Program-made: the position numbers and the translations under genes | NCBI RefSeq assembly: GCF_001687585.2 | Contig: NZ_CP016537.2 | Span: forward strand, 3,072,001 to 3,136,000 | Direction: 5' to 3' | Origin: Planococcus halocryophilus | Lineage (GTDB): Bacteria > Bacillota > Bacilli > Bacillales_A > Planococcaceae | Length of the DNA: 64,000 nt | Notes under the pieces: generated by a model | What the model saw: the letters and a program-made list of their open reading frames with translations, nothing else | Told to the model about the DNA's origin: nothing | Databases searched by the model: none | Shown: positions 43,197 to 51,943 of the stretch, in pieces | Layout of the letters: every line of letters starts with the position of its first letter | Position numbering within the stretch: the stretch's first letter is position 1

Positions 43197-44246
43197 CGCC
43201 GTATATTTTCGAATAGCTGGCAAAATTTCTGTCCCGATCAAGTCGATATTGCGTTTTAAGCGGTCAATCGGCACGCCACCAAAATCCATTTGCGCGATAT
43301 AACGTTGATGACCAAACAATTCATGTTGGTATAGAATTTTTTCGATAATTTGCTGTGGACTACCAATGTTCATAACGCTATCCATTTGGGCGCCGTGCAT
43401 GAATGCGGCTTGTGGGTAACCTTGACCGTTGGTTTTTCGCATCCCTTTATCCACATGTGGATAAACTTCTTCCATGGCTTGTTGGGTCGTTGCAGCCACG
43501 TTGAAAAATCCAGCAGTCGCGACAGGTAATTCAGAGGGACTAAAGCCACTTTCTTCAGCTGCTTCACGATAAGCATCAATCGTATGCTTGAACGTTTCTG
43601 CAGGACCACCAAGCGTTGCAAGCATCATCGGCACACCGGCATGTCCAGCTTTAATAGCACTTTCTGGATGACCGCCAACTGCACGCCAAATCGGGAGCGA
43701 ACCTGTAAGCGGACGCGGAATAACTTGTGCGCTACGTAGCGGAGCACGGAACTTCCCGCTCCAATCGACCGTTTCTTCTTTATTGATTTGTAATAGCAAC
43801 TCAAATTTCTCTTCATACAATTCTTCGTAATAACGAATATCGTAGCCGAGCAATTCAAATAGCCCCACTCGCGATGCTCGACCGGCAATGATTTCTGCAC
43901 GGCCATTTGAAATCAAATCAATGGTCGCGAAATCTTCAAACACACGCACCGGATCTGAGGTGCTAATAATGGTAGAGGAACTAGATATTTTAATATTTTT
44001 TGTCGCTTGCGCAATAGCCGCGAGTACCACCGTATGTGCTTGAGTGGCAAAATATTCTTGATGGCTTTCACCGACACTGAAAAAGTCGAGTCCAGCTTGA
44101 TCGGCTAGTTCCGCCAAACCAATGATTTCTTGAATGCGTTCTCCTGCAGAAATTCGTTGCCCTGTATGCGGGTCCGGAAGATGATCTCCCAATGTGTAAA
44201 TTCCAAACTCCATGCCCTTGTCTGGATTGATGCGGTACTTTTCCAT
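43188..44246 (-). CDS. LLM-class flavin-dependent oxidoreductase
   Basis: 352 residues, luciferase-like monooxygenase fold. Blocks: EFGIYTLGDHLPDP, LAELADQAGLDFFSVGESHQ, STSDPVRVFEDFATIDLISNGRAEIIAGRAS (key STxDPVRV and GRAEIxxGR) and PIWRAVGGHPESA. It would use reduced FMN supplied by a reductase; substrate unknown. ATG 44246 with AGGAAGG is preferred to the GTG two codons earlier. A 20-bp palindrome of two DnaA-box sequences lies inside the gene at 43446-43465, coding YPHVDK. Confidence 0.87.
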   Translation of the reverse strand: MEKYRINPDKGMEFGIYTLGDHLPDPHTGQRISAGERIQEIIGLAELADQAGLDFFSVGESHQEYFATQAHTVVLAAIAQATKNIKISSSSTIISTSDPVRVFEDFATIDLISNGRAEIIAGRASRVGLFELLGYDIRYYEELYEEKFELLLQINKEETVDWSGKFRAPLRSAQVIPRPLTGSLPIWRAVGGHPESAIKAGHAGVPMMLATLGGPAETFKHTIDAYREAAEESGFSPSELPVATAGFFNVAATTQQAMEEVYPHVDKGMRKTNGQGYPQAAFMHGAQMDSVMNIGSPQQIIEKILYQHELFGHQRYIAQMDFGGVPIDRLKRNIDLIGTEILPAIRKYTAKK

Positions 44247-44439
44247 ATCCACTGTCCTTCCTGTTTCCCACTCATACTTTATAGTCTCAGTATAAGTTAG
44301 CCTGCAGATAAACTAGAACTAATCTGCCTACCTTTATAAAATCTAGCTTAAAGATTTAGTATTTATTTTAATTGCGTAGCGGCAATACCCAAATAGGAAG
44401 CCGATTCTTGCGAAGTTTTACATGTTTATTTTCTCCACA

Positions 44440-44468
44440 AAAAAAACTTTCCTTATGATCGGAAAGTC
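44440..44468 (-). terminator. Terminator of the MFS gene at 44497
   Basis: ACTTTCC-GATCATAA-GGAAAGT followed by TTTTTTT on the minus strand. Confidence 0.78.
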
Positions 44469-44496
44469 GAGTGATAAAAGCTTATGGTTCAATTAA

Positions 44497-45732
44497 TTAG
44501 TATTTGCTAATTCTTTCCCACTTTTTTTTGGCACGTTCGGATATCGTCCCTTCTTTACCGGATATGATACCTGCAATCAAGATGATAATCGAGATGAACA
44601 GTAAGAATAATATCGGCAATGTCCAACCCCTACCTATGTCGTAGAGGACGCCTGCAAAAACAGGGCCGACCGCCGCTAACATATAACCAAATGATTGAGC
44701 CATTCCTGACAATTCCACTGCTTCTCTTCCATTTTTCGTTCTGAGTGTAAAGAATACCATTGAAAGACTAAACCCACTTCCTCCAGCAATTCCAAGAAAG
44801 ATTGCCCATAACGGGACCAGCATCATACTGCCAAAAAGTAAGCCTGAAAATCCAATCATAAACAACAAAGCCGTTCCAATAGCGAGACCAACTTGGTTTT
44901 TTAGCTTTAAAGCAATCACTGGCACCACGAAGGTGGTCGGAATGATTGCCGCTTGCATTAAAAAGACCATCCAGCCGGCAGAACGGGCATCATATCCGAT
45001 TGTATTCAGTATATCTGGCATCCAGGCGATTAACGTATAAAACATCAGTGACTGTCCACCCATAAATAGAGTGACACTCCAAGCAAGTGGCGAACGCCAT
45101 AACTTGGTTTTTTCTTTTGTTTTTATAGTTTTTTTTGATACTGCGCCTTGTTTTTTGCGTAATTGCGGAAGCCAAACAAGTAATGCGACAACGGCAAGTA
45201 ACCCCCAAATACCAAGTGCGCCTTGCCATCCCATATTGCCAACACTAGAAATCGGTACGCTTAAACCAGAACCTAAAGCACCGAATATATTCATGAAGAC
45301 AGCATATATACCTGTCATAACGCCAATTCGATAAGGAAAATTCATTTTGATAATTCCTGGAATCAAGACATTCCCAATAGAAATTGCCAAACCAATAAGA
45401 AGTGTCCCTGTAAACAAGAAACCGATTCCTGTTACCGAACGTATCGCAATCCCGATAATAAGTAAGATCATTGAAAAGGCTATGGTCCATTGCATACCGA
45501 TACGATTTGCGATCTTCGGCGCAAATGGAGAAAGTATAGCAAAGGCGATTAAAGGCAATGTCGTGACCAATCCTGCTACTGCATTGCTAATGCTAAGATC
45601 TTCACGGATAAACGACATAAGTGTTCCGACTGACGTGATCGGTACCCTTAAATTCGCCCCGATTAACACAATACCAATTAGCAATAACCAGCCAGCTTTC
45701 TCAGTATTGTTGATTTCTGTTTGTTTCTTCAT
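44497..45732 (-). CDS. MFS transporter of the CynX/NimT group
   Basis: 411 residues with twelve hydrophobic segments. LIGANLRVPITSVGTLMSFIREDL-type N-terminus (key GANLRxPITSVG) and LTTLPLIAFAILSPFAPKIANRIG are typical of the cyanate/nitroimidazole group of anion and drug carriers. Substrate unknown. Good GGAGG upstream; own terminator. Confidence 0.88.
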   Translation of the reverse strand: MKKQTEINNTEKAGWLLLIGIVLIGANLRVPITSVGTLMSFIREDLSISNAVAGLVTTLPLIAFAILSPFAPKIANRIGMQWTIAFSMILLIIGIAIRSVTGIGFLFTGTLLIGLAISIGNVLIPGIIKMNFPYRIGVMTGIYAVFMNIFGALGSGLSVPISSVGNMGWQGALGIWGLLAVVALLVWLPQLRKKQGAVSKKTIKTKEKTKLWRSPLAWSVTLFMGGQSLMFYTLIAWMPDILNTIGYDARSAGWMVFLMQAAIIPTTFVVPVIALKLKNQVGLAIGTALLFMIGFSGLLFGSMMLVPLWAIFLGIAGGSGFSLSMVFFTLRTKNGREAVELSGMAQSFGYMLAAVGPVFAGVLYDIGRGWTLPILFLLFISIIILIAGIISGKEGTISERAKKKWERISKY

Positions 45733-45921
45733 CCTAATCCTCCAACAACTTACTTATCTATTCTTTTAACCATCTATATCGGTTTTGATACACGGTGTTG
45801 CACTTTTTGAGTTGCTTCTCTTCATACATTCCATCCCTTTAAATTTTCAGGATGATTGGCACCTTGGATATTGTAGCGTTAAAGAATAGTTTTGTATATC
45901 ACTATAATTTTTACAAACCGT

Positions 45922-45951
45922 AAAAAATCCCTCCTTTTCTAAAGGAGGGAA
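45922..45951 (-). terminator. Terminator after the RDD gene
   Basis: TCCCTCCTTT and AAAGGAGGGA around TAGA, followed by TTTTTTAC on the minus strand. Confidence 0.85.
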
Positions 45952-45957
45952 GATGTT

Positions 45958-46350
45958 TTAATCTACTTTTTTAACCACAGTATGTGCGTAAAGGTCATTC
46001 GGGTATTTTTCACCTTTGTACTTATCGTAGCGGCTACGGTCTTTTGCATACATGAGAGGGCCTATCGTATCTCGGTAGACAATGTGCTTTAGAATTTGCT
46101 CTGAGCTCAGCTCTCCACCCGCTTCATCTTTTAAGGTAATACCCATCATTTTCTGACCAGCTGTTTGACCGTTCATTCGGAGCTGCGCATACTCAAGTCC
46201 CCAAAACACTAAATGTGGAGAAACCATTGCATGGAAAAACGGACTTTTTATTTTCTTTTTCAATAGCGGTTCTAACGCAAATGACACAGTAGTAGCAATC
46301 GCCGAATCGATCAACAACGCTTTGGCACGTTTTTTCGTCAATTCATACAT
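45958..46350 (-). CDS. RDD-family membrane protein
   Basis: 130 residues. KKRAKALLIDSAIAT gives the Arg and Asp of the RDD pattern in the first helix, and TAGQKMMGITLKDEAGG plus RDTIGP are typical later blocks. Two or three hydrophobic segments. RDD proteins have been linked to ion transport, but no function is assured. ATG 46350 has AAAGGA eight bases upstream. It overlaps or abuts the previous gene, so the two form a unit. Confidence 0.65.
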   Translation of the reverse strand: MYELTKKRAKALLIDSAIATTVSFALEPLLKKKIKSPFFHAMVSPHLVFWGLEYAQLRMNGQTAGQKMMGITLKDEAGGELSSEQILKHIVYRDTIGPLMYAKDRSRYDKYKGEKYPNDLYAHTVVKKVD

Positions 46351-46355
46351 GATCT

Positions 46356-46745
46356 TCATCCTTTCGTTAGTAGTAGTAAACCAAACACTAGTCCAACAAA
46401 TATTGTTTCAGACCAGTCATACCAATATCGCTTTTTGTCTCTGTGCAGTAACCACTCTTCAAGCCCCGTAACAAATGTTTGGAGAATAAAGAGACCGGCC
46501 AGAGGGCTTATCAGGATAGCTACAGAAAGTTCTGTGGAATCTAGTTCTGCAATCAAATACATACACACGTAAATAAAACCTATAAAAATAATTCCTTGCA
46601 CAATCATTATGTACCGATTTTTGTCTTCGTGAAAAAAACTTCTCGAATCTCTTTTTATTCCACGCTTTTTCTTCAAATATACGTTTGAAACAAAAAAATA
46701 AGACATGACAAGAACAAACAATCCAATATATACCATAACCTCCAT
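46356..46745 (-). CDS. Small four-helix membrane protein (DUF4181-like)
   Basis: 129 residues from ATG 46745 (AGGAGGG nine bases upstream). Four hydrophobic segments; after the first, a basic YLKKKRGIKRD turn, and before the last LEEWLLHRDKKRYW. The plan resembles DUF4181 proteins and the gene at 49932-50300. Function unknown. Cotranscribed with the RDD gene. Confidence 0.55.
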   Translation of the reverse strand: MEVMVYIGLFVLVMSYFFVSNVYLKKKRGIKRDSRSFFHEDKNRYIMIVQGIIFIGFIYVCMYLIAELDSTELSVAILISPLAGLFILQTFVTGLEEWLLHRDKKRYWYDWSETIFVGLVFGLLLLTKG

Positions 46746-46834
46746 ATGCAAACCCTCCTTTAACTGTTAAAATTCTACAAAAGAAGCGCGTTTACCTTCT
46801 ATTTATTTTTCCTAATCGACTGGGGGCATATACA

Positions 46835-47179
46835 TTGAATACGGATACAGATTCACTTGTCACTTTTCTGATTGCTTTCGGCGTACCTGTTGGCATGATG
46901 ATAAGGGCTTATTTCAAAATGAACGAGACGGACCAACAGTCGGTAAAATCCGATTTTGCTTCACCTAGTTTCCTATTGAGCATAGGCTCTGTTGCTTTAG
47001 GGAATTTTCTTATTGAGTTTAGCGATACCTTTTCCACCCCTACCCTACGATTAGTCGGTTTTGTTTTACTGGTTATAGGTGCCATTGGCTCGAGTATCAT
47101 TACATGGAAATCTAGCAAAGTCAAAAGTCTACTCATTGTCGCCTTGTTTTCAGTTTTAATCTACTTCCACCTTATTTAG
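46835..47179 (+). CDS. Small membrane protein, function unknown
   Basis: 114 residues, four hydrophobic segments, starting TTG AAT ACG (MNTDTDSLVT) with GGGG eight bases upstream. I do not recognise the family. A second membrane-protein gene follows on the same strand after 80 bases. Confidence 0.55.
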   Translation: MNTDTDSLVTFLIAFGVPVGMMIRAYFKMNETDQQSVKSDFASPSFLLSIGSVALGNFLIEFSDTFSTPTLRLVGFVLLVIGAIGSSIITWKSSKVKSLLIVALFSVLIYFHLI

Positions 47180-47259
47180 CTAACTCACCCATTCGTTTGC
47201 TTGGATCTATTTTAGGGAACTAATAACTTAATAACTTAGCCTTAAAAGGAGTGAATAGC

Positions 47260-47859
47260 ATGATATTTTTAATTGTTTGGCTGTTGCTTATTGGCTATGC
47301 TGTTTTTCTGGCACCAGGCGGCGAAACGGATCCGATTTTGTCGGCTATTTTTAGTGGCGATCTTGGTGCGATTGATCCACTCGTACTCGCCGTTTTTAAT
47401 GCACTCGGCTTGTTTCCAATGATGTTTGTAACTTTATTATTTTTAAATGACCGACAAAAATGGCCGGCGTGGCCGTTTGCCTTATTGTCTTTTGGCATTG
47501 GTGCTTTTGCGCTTCTTCCTTATTTTGCGTTCGGCAATCGAAAAACGGACAGAAGGCTCCGAACTCCAGTCTGGCTCGTTCGGTTTCTCAGTTCGCGGTT
47601 TTGGCTCGTTGTCTTAATGCTATTCTGGGTCATTAATGCACTAACCTTACTGCAAGGATTTTCACTCGCCGCTTACCAAGACGCGTTCTTTTCGTCAAGT
47701 CTTGTCTCGGTTATGACCGTCGACTGGTTTGTGCTTTGGGGTTTATCAGTCTACAGCGTCTATCATTTTTATCCAAAAGCCAAACGCAAGTCACTCGCTT
47801 GGATTCCGATTTTGGGACCGATACTCGTACTGTATTTAAACAAAAAGTCGTTACGCTAA
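47260..47859 (+). CDS. Membrane protein, function unknown
   Basis: 199 residues, about six hydrophobic segments, starting MIFLIVWLLLIGYAVFLAP with AAAAGGAG eight bases upstream (an in-frame GTG at 47251 lies in that site). The C-terminus YPKAKRKSLAWIPILGPILVLYLN (key WIPxLGPxL) suggests a re-entrant or final helix. Relatives occur in plants and cyanobacteria as well as bacteria by my recollection, but no function is known to me. Confidence 0.6.
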   Translation: MIFLIVWLLLIGYAVFLAPGGETDPILSAIFSGDLGAIDPLVLAVFNALGLFPMMFVTLLFLNDRQKWPAWPFALLSFGIGAFALLPYFAFGNRKTDRRLRTPVWLVRFLSSRFWLVVLMLFWVINALTLLQGFSLAAYQDAFFSSSLVSVMTVDWFVLWGLSVYSVYHFYPKAKRKSLAWIPILGPILVLYLNKKSLR

Positions 47860-47886
47860 AATCAGCGTAACGACTTTATCTTTTTT
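47842..47886. terminator. Bidirectional terminator
   Basis: AAAGTCGTTACGCT and AGCGTAACGACTTT with loop AAAATC; it includes the stop of the membrane-protein gene and ends before the convergent SDR gene. Confidence 0.85.
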
Positions 47887-48619
47887 ACTGAGCTGTTAGA
47901 CCACCATCAATGATAAATTCTGAACCTGTCGAATAGCTTGCATCGTCAGAAGCTAAGAACAACACCATGTTCGAAACTTCTTCAGACTCTGCAAGACGTT
48001 TCATCGGAATTGTTTTAGAGAATGCTTCAACAGCTGCTTTAGTATCTTCTTGAACCACCATTGGCGTTGCAATAACGCCTGGGTGTACAGAGTTTACACG
48101 GATGCCGTAGTTTGCACATTCAAGTGCTGCCGCTTTTGTCATTCCGCGAACTGCGAATTTCGTATCTGTGTAACCAATTGCCCCACCTACAATACCGTTC
48201 ATCGAAGAAATATTAACTATCGAACCGCCACCAACTTTTTGCATTGCCGGAACGACTGTTTTCATTCCAAGGAATACAGATACTTGGTTAATGTCTACAA
48301 TACGCCGGTATTCTTCTTCAGTCATTTTTAAAATTGACTTGGCCATTGTGATACCGGCGTTGTTTACCAATACGTCTACTTGACCAAATGTCTTTTCAGT
48401 TTCAGCTACAACTTTCTCCCAATCTTCAGCGCTCGTTACGTTTTGCTTTACAAAAACTGCATTGTCTCCAAGTTCTTTCGCTAACGCTTGCCCTTTTTCT
48501 TCGTTTAAATCGGTGATAACCACTTTCGCACCTTCATCGATAAATTTCTTTGCGTGAGCCGCACCCATCCCTTGCGCTGCTCCCGTAATAATTGCTACTT
48601 TGCCTTGTAAACGTGCCAT
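47885..48619 (-). CDS. Short-chain dehydrogenase/reductase
   Basis: 244 residues, classical SDR: TGAAQGMGAAHA for the cofactor at about 13, DVLVNNAGITMAKS, catalytic Ser in NISSMNG and YTDTK (Y and K of YxxxK) near 152, and PGVIATPM. The acidic residue after strand 2 (VITDLNEEKG) predicts NAD. Substrate unknown. ATG 48619 has a perfect AGGAGG. Divergent from a TetR gene that probably controls it. Confidence 0.92.
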   Translation of the reverse strand: MARLQGKVAIITGAAQGMGAAHAKKFIDEGAKVVITDLNEEKGQALAKELGDNAVFVKQNVTSAEDWEKVVAETEKTFGQVDVLVNNAGITMAKSILKMTEEEYRRIVDINQVSVFLGMKTVVPAMQKVGGGSIVNISSMNGIVGGAIGYTDTKFAVRGMTKAAALECANYGIRVNSVHPGVIATPMVVQEDTKAAVEAFSKTIPMKRLAESEEVSNMVLFLASDDASYSTGSEFIIDGGLTAQ

Positions 48620-48776
48620 TTTTTCTTCCTCCTGAAATTTAATTAGAATTCGATTCCACTTTAAACTACATATGTAAATTAACAAACAACTAATCTACTT
48701 GTCTACTAAAAAGCTTTAATGTCATACTTACTATATATTTCCGTCCATTTTCCGGACACATTAGGAGGAAAACGAG

Positions 48777-49361
48777 ATGCCTAGCACAGAAGACCGTCGT
48801 ATTCTTCGAACTCAAAAAATGCTAAAAAACGCTTTACTAGAACTATTAAATGAAAAAGAATTGTCGCAATTGACTATTACAGAAGTTGCAAAACAAGCTG
48901 GATGCAATCGCGTGACGTTTTATTCACATTATAAGGATTTGAACGAATTGCTTACAGCTATCGTTGAAGACTACTTGGATGGCCTCGCCGACTATTTCCG
49001 AAAAAGCTTCCAAGGGTTAGAGCGCTTTTCGTCGACAGACGTTCAGCGGCAGTTGCCGATTTTCGAGTACATTTATCAGCACCAGTCGATTTTTACATTG
49101 ATTATCACAGGGGAAATACTCCCCGGCTCACAAAACCAGTTTTGCGAAGCCCTTGCACAAGTTGCTGCAACCGAATTACGTCTCGAAGAAGAAAGCGATT
49201 TGGAAATTCCAACACTCACTTCCTTTATGACTTATGGAACATTAGGTTTCTTTCTCTATTGGATCAAACAAGATTTTAAAGACTCTCCAGAAGTAATGGC
49301 AGCTAAACTAGCCCAGTTACACGGCAAAATGTATGAGGGGTCGGTTGTGTTGGACAAATAA
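48777..49361 (+). CDS. TetR/AcrR-family regulator
   Basis: 194 residues. HTH at about 8-55 (RTQKMLKNALLELLNEKELSQLTITEVAKQAGCNRVTFYSHYKD; recognition helix CNRVTFYSHYK). The C-terminal ligand domain resembles the TetR_C group seen beside DhaS-like and reductase genes. Divergent from the SDR gene, so local repression is likely. TAGGAGG upstream. Confidence 0.88.
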   Translation: MPSTEDRRILRTQKMLKNALLELLNEKELSQLTITEVAKQAGCNRVTFYSHYKDLNELLTAIVEDYLDGLADYFRKSFQGLERFSSTDVQRQLPIFEYIYQHQSIFTLIITGEILPGSQNQFCEALAQVAATELRLEEESDLEIPTLTSFMTYGTLGFFLYWIKQDFKDSPEVMAAKLAQLHGKMYEGSVVLDK

Positions 49362-49385
49362 CTATATCGAAAAAATCTTGGATAA

Positions 49386-49516
49386 CTGTATTTTCCGAAG
49401 CTTATCGCTCGCTTTCCGTGGGGCGGGAATCGAGCCTCCTCGTTCGCTGACGCTATCTGCGGGGTCTCTCAACAAACCCGCTATTCCCACAAGAGTCGAG
49501 CAAACGCTTCTTCAAA
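49386..49516. repeat. GAAGC-type intergenic repeat (copy 2)
   Basis: Ends GTATTTTCCGAAGC and GCTTCTTCAAATAC are imperfect inverted repeats. Inside, CGCTTTCCGTGGGGCGGG, CGAGCCTCCTCG, GCGGGGTCT and CCCAC-AAGAGTCGAGC follow the same order as the element at 42258. Not coding. Confidence 0.75.
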
Positions 49517-49608
49517 TACGGAGATAACTTACTTATTTTTAACTAGTAAAAGCAGCTGGTTTTCATGAAGTATAGGAGAATATAAACTTATTCCACATTC
49601 TGAAAAAA

Positions 49609-49685
49609 AGGCATTCCCCCGAAAGGAAATGCCTCAGCTTGTAGACAAAAGAGGTATTGGGAATAATTTTCTCCAATGCCTCTTC
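49609..49685. other. Two hairpins in the gap after the TetR gene
   Basis: GGCATT...AATGCC (49609-49633) and AAGAGGTATTGG...CCAATGCCTCTT (about 49648-49684). Neither has a strong T-run. Part of the 570-base gene-free gap 49362-49931. Confidence 0.45.
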
Positions 49686-49749
49686 TTATTGACTTCTTTA
49701 TTTATAGAAAACCTCGATATTATTTGACCCACCTATTTATTATAGACTC

Positions 49750-49842
49750 TAGCGTTGGCGTTTCTACGGGGTAGACGAAGCAAGAAGACAGGTGGTTTTC
49801 CTGGCTTCTTGCGGGAGTTATCCCCAGAGCGACCAACGCGGT
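49750..49842. repeat. Structured intergenic element with GCGTTGG/CCAACGC ends
   Basis: GCGTTGG and CCAACGC enclose a nested hairpin in which GCAAGAAGACAGG pairs with CCTGGCTTCTTGC. Seen once in the window. Not coding. Confidence 0.5.
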
Positions 49843-49886
49843 TTTCTGACTTTGCAAACTGCAAAAGCGGACTTTGTTTACAGTCT

Positions 49887-49916
49887 AAGGCATTCCCCTA
49901 AAGGGAATGCCTTTTT
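49887..49916 (+). terminator. Terminator-type hairpin before the DUF4181-like gene
   Basis: AAGGCATTCCC-CTAAA-GGGAATGCCTT followed by TTTTT. Its stem top repeats the GGCATT...AATGCC hairpin at 49609. Confidence 0.75.
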
Positions 49917-49931
49917 TATTTAGATAATAAA

Positions 49932-50300
49932 TCAATTCATTTGAGTTATGGCAACTGTGATGAAAATAATAATTGCGAGTCCTCCAAGCATTGAGTTAAT
50001 GAGGGACACTTGATATTTTCGTGAACCTTTCAAGTACTTCCACTCCAAAAAAATTTGCGTGGCGTTTCCTACGAAGAAAATCATAAATATCCAAAAGAAA
50101 AATGATTCTAATGAATTTTGCATGTTTACCGCTAGAACAATTATCGCCAAAATCATTAGCCAATTATTCCACCGCTCAAACTTCTTCACTGGAATCCCCG
50201 CTTGTTCTTCTTGATTAATGCCAAAACGTTTTTTCAAAAACATTCTCAAAAAAGCGAAACCAATAATAATGACAAACCACAGAAAAAAGACGATTTCCAT
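49932..50300 (-). CDS. Small four-helix membrane protein (DUF4181-like)
   Basis: 122 residues, four hydrophobic segments, with FLKKRFGINQEE after the first and LEWKYLKGSRKYQVSLI before the last, the plan of DUF4181. ATG 50300 has GGAGG eight bases upstream. Function unknown. Similar in plan to the protein at 46356-46745. Confidence 0.6.
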   Translation of the reverse strand: MEIVFFLWFVIIIGFAFLRMFLKKRFGINQEEQAGIPVKKFERWNNWLMILAIIVLAVNMQNSLESFFFWIFMIFFVGNATQIFLEWKYLKGSRKYQVSLINSMLGGLAIIIFITVAITQMN

Positions 50301-50370
50301 TTGCCACACCTCCAAAACCTTTTTCTATTCTACGAAGCAATTGGGTAAAAGTTCCGATTTAGAAGGAAGG

Positions 50371-50508
50371 TTATCCCCAATCGACGTACAAAATTCAAAA
50401 AAACCTTTATTTATTAACCGTTTTCTTGAATATGTGGATGGTTTCGCATTAAAACGGGGATAACTTTGTCGTTTCGTCATTCTTTTGATTTTATCCACAT
50501 GTGGATAA
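50371..50508. other. Cluster of DnaA-box-like sequences with a perfect double-box palindrome
   Basis: TTATCCACATGTGGATAA at 50491-50508 is two exact consensus DnaA boxes (TTATCCACA) head to head. Weaker matches lie at 50371 (TTATCCCCA), 50433 (reverse, TGTGGATGG) and 50456 (reverse, CGGGGATAA). They fall in the gene-free gap 50301-50661 before the AI-2E-type gene. Whether DnaA binds is untested. Confidence 0.5.
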
Positions 50509-50661
50509 AAATTAATCCGGTAAAACAGCACTTTGTTCCATACATTAGAGGATATAATACGGGTTTTTTGGTGTGAAAAATTTAGGATATGGGTATTTTA
50601 TAGTTACTAAATTATACAAGCATTGGAGGATGTAAAACAGCTTGATCAGAAAGAGGTGTTG

Positions 50662-51906
50662 ATGTTGGAGCATGATAAAAACAAACGTGCATTTAGCCAG
50701 GCTGCTTCTTGGTTTGTCAAATGGGTACTGAACAACAAAGCGGTATCTGTACTAATTATTGTTTTACTAATTTTGCTGAATTTATTGCTCTTACCTAAGG
50801 TTAGCTTTATTTTCCAACCATTTGTCGCCTTTTTTGATGTTATGGGACTGCCGCTTATTATGGCCGGTGTTTTTTATTATTTACTAAACCCGCTTATTGA
50901 CTGGATGGAGACCAAAAATATTCCAAGGACCGCTAGTATCTCCATTGTTTTTATCGTGATTGCTGGATTTTTGGCGTGGGGCATTGCGACATTGATCCCG
51001 ATTATTCGAGAACAACTGATGAGCTTGATCGATAATTGGCAAGACTATTTAAATACGTTTATCTCTCAAATCGATAACTTTTTCCAAAATGATTTGTTGT
51101 CACGATTGCAAACGCAATTGATGGGAGGTACAGAACCGCTGTCCACATCAATCACCGGACAAACGGACACCGTCATGGATTCTACCGTCACTGGACTTGG
51201 TAGTGTTTTTGGTGTACTTTCCACAACTTTACTGGCTTTAATCACGACGCCTTTTATCCTGTTCTACTTGTTAAAAGATGGTCATCACTTGCCTTACCAC
51301 ATCATGAAACTTGTTCCATCAAAAATGCGTGAACATAGCTATTTGTTGCTGCGCGAAATAAACTTACAAATTAGCCAATACATTCGAGGACAATTACTCG
51401 TTGCCTTTTTTGTCGGCTTAATGTTTTGGATTGGTTTTAGCCTCATTGGGCTAAAATACGCGTTGACACTTGGCATTATGGCTGGTGCATTAAACTTAAT
51501 CCCATTTCTAGGTTCTTTTATCGCTTTTATCCCTATAGTCATTATCGCCATCGTTGTGCACTCACCGATTATGTTAGTTAAAGTGCTCGTGGTTTTCTTT
51601 ATCGAACAAACATTGGAAGGTCGTGTTTTTCAACCACTTATTCTCGGTAGCAATTTACAAATTCACCCGATTACCATTATTGCTGTTCTATTGACTGCAG
51701 GCAATCTGTTTGGAGTTGTCGGTGTCATTCTCGGCATTCCCGCATATGCTGTTATCAAGGTTATCTTTAGCCATCTATTTAGCTGGTACCAGCGCTATAC
51801 CGGATTGTATGACGATCCATTTAATCCAGCACCCAAACCACCTGTCTCTGAAAAGAAAAAGAAAAAACAATTAAGCTTGAAAAGAAAATTACGACAAACC
51901 AAATAA
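50662..51906 (+). CDS. AI-2E family transporter (PF01594-type membrane protein)
   Basis: About 414 residues, eight hydrophobic segments. Typical blocks are NPLIDWMETKNIPRTASI, the large extracytoplasmic loop after TM3, the TTPFILFYLLKDG segment, REINLQISQYIRGQLLVAFFVG and GSFIAFIPIVI. Members have been proposed as exporters or Na+/H+ antiporters; the AI-2 role is not general. ATG 50662 with AGAGGTG is the likely start; in-frame TTG and GTG codons nearby leave it uncertain by a few residues. Confidence 0.85.
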   Translation: MLEHDKNKRAFSQAASWFVKWVLNNKAVSVLIIVLLILLNLLLLPKVSFIFQPFVAFFDVMGLPLIMAGVFYYLLNPLIDWMETKNIPRTASISIVFIVIAGFLAWGIATLIPIIREQLMSLIDNWQDYLNTFISQIDNFFQNDLLSRLQTQLMGGTEPLSTSITGQTDTVMDSTVTGLGSVFGVLSTTLLALITTPFILFYLLKDGHHLPYHIMKLVPSKMREHSYLLLREINLQISQYIRGQLLVAFFVGLMFWIGFSLIGLKYALTLGIMAGALNLIPFLGSFIAFIPIVIIAIVVHSPIMLVKVLVVFFIEQTLEGRVFQPLILGSNLQIHPITIIAVLLTAGNLFGVVGVILGIPAYAVIKVIFSHLFSWYQRYTGLYDDPFNPAPKPPVSEKKKKKQLSLKRKLRQTK

Positions 51907-51937
51907 AGCCGCCAAATCCAATGATTCAGCGGCTTTA
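51904..51937. terminator. Hairpin between the AI-2E-type gene and marR gene
   Basis: TAAAGCCGC and GCGGCTTTA around a 16-base loop, overlapping the stop codon; shared by the convergent genes. T-runs are weak. Confidence 0.6.
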
Positions 51938-51943
51938 TACTAC

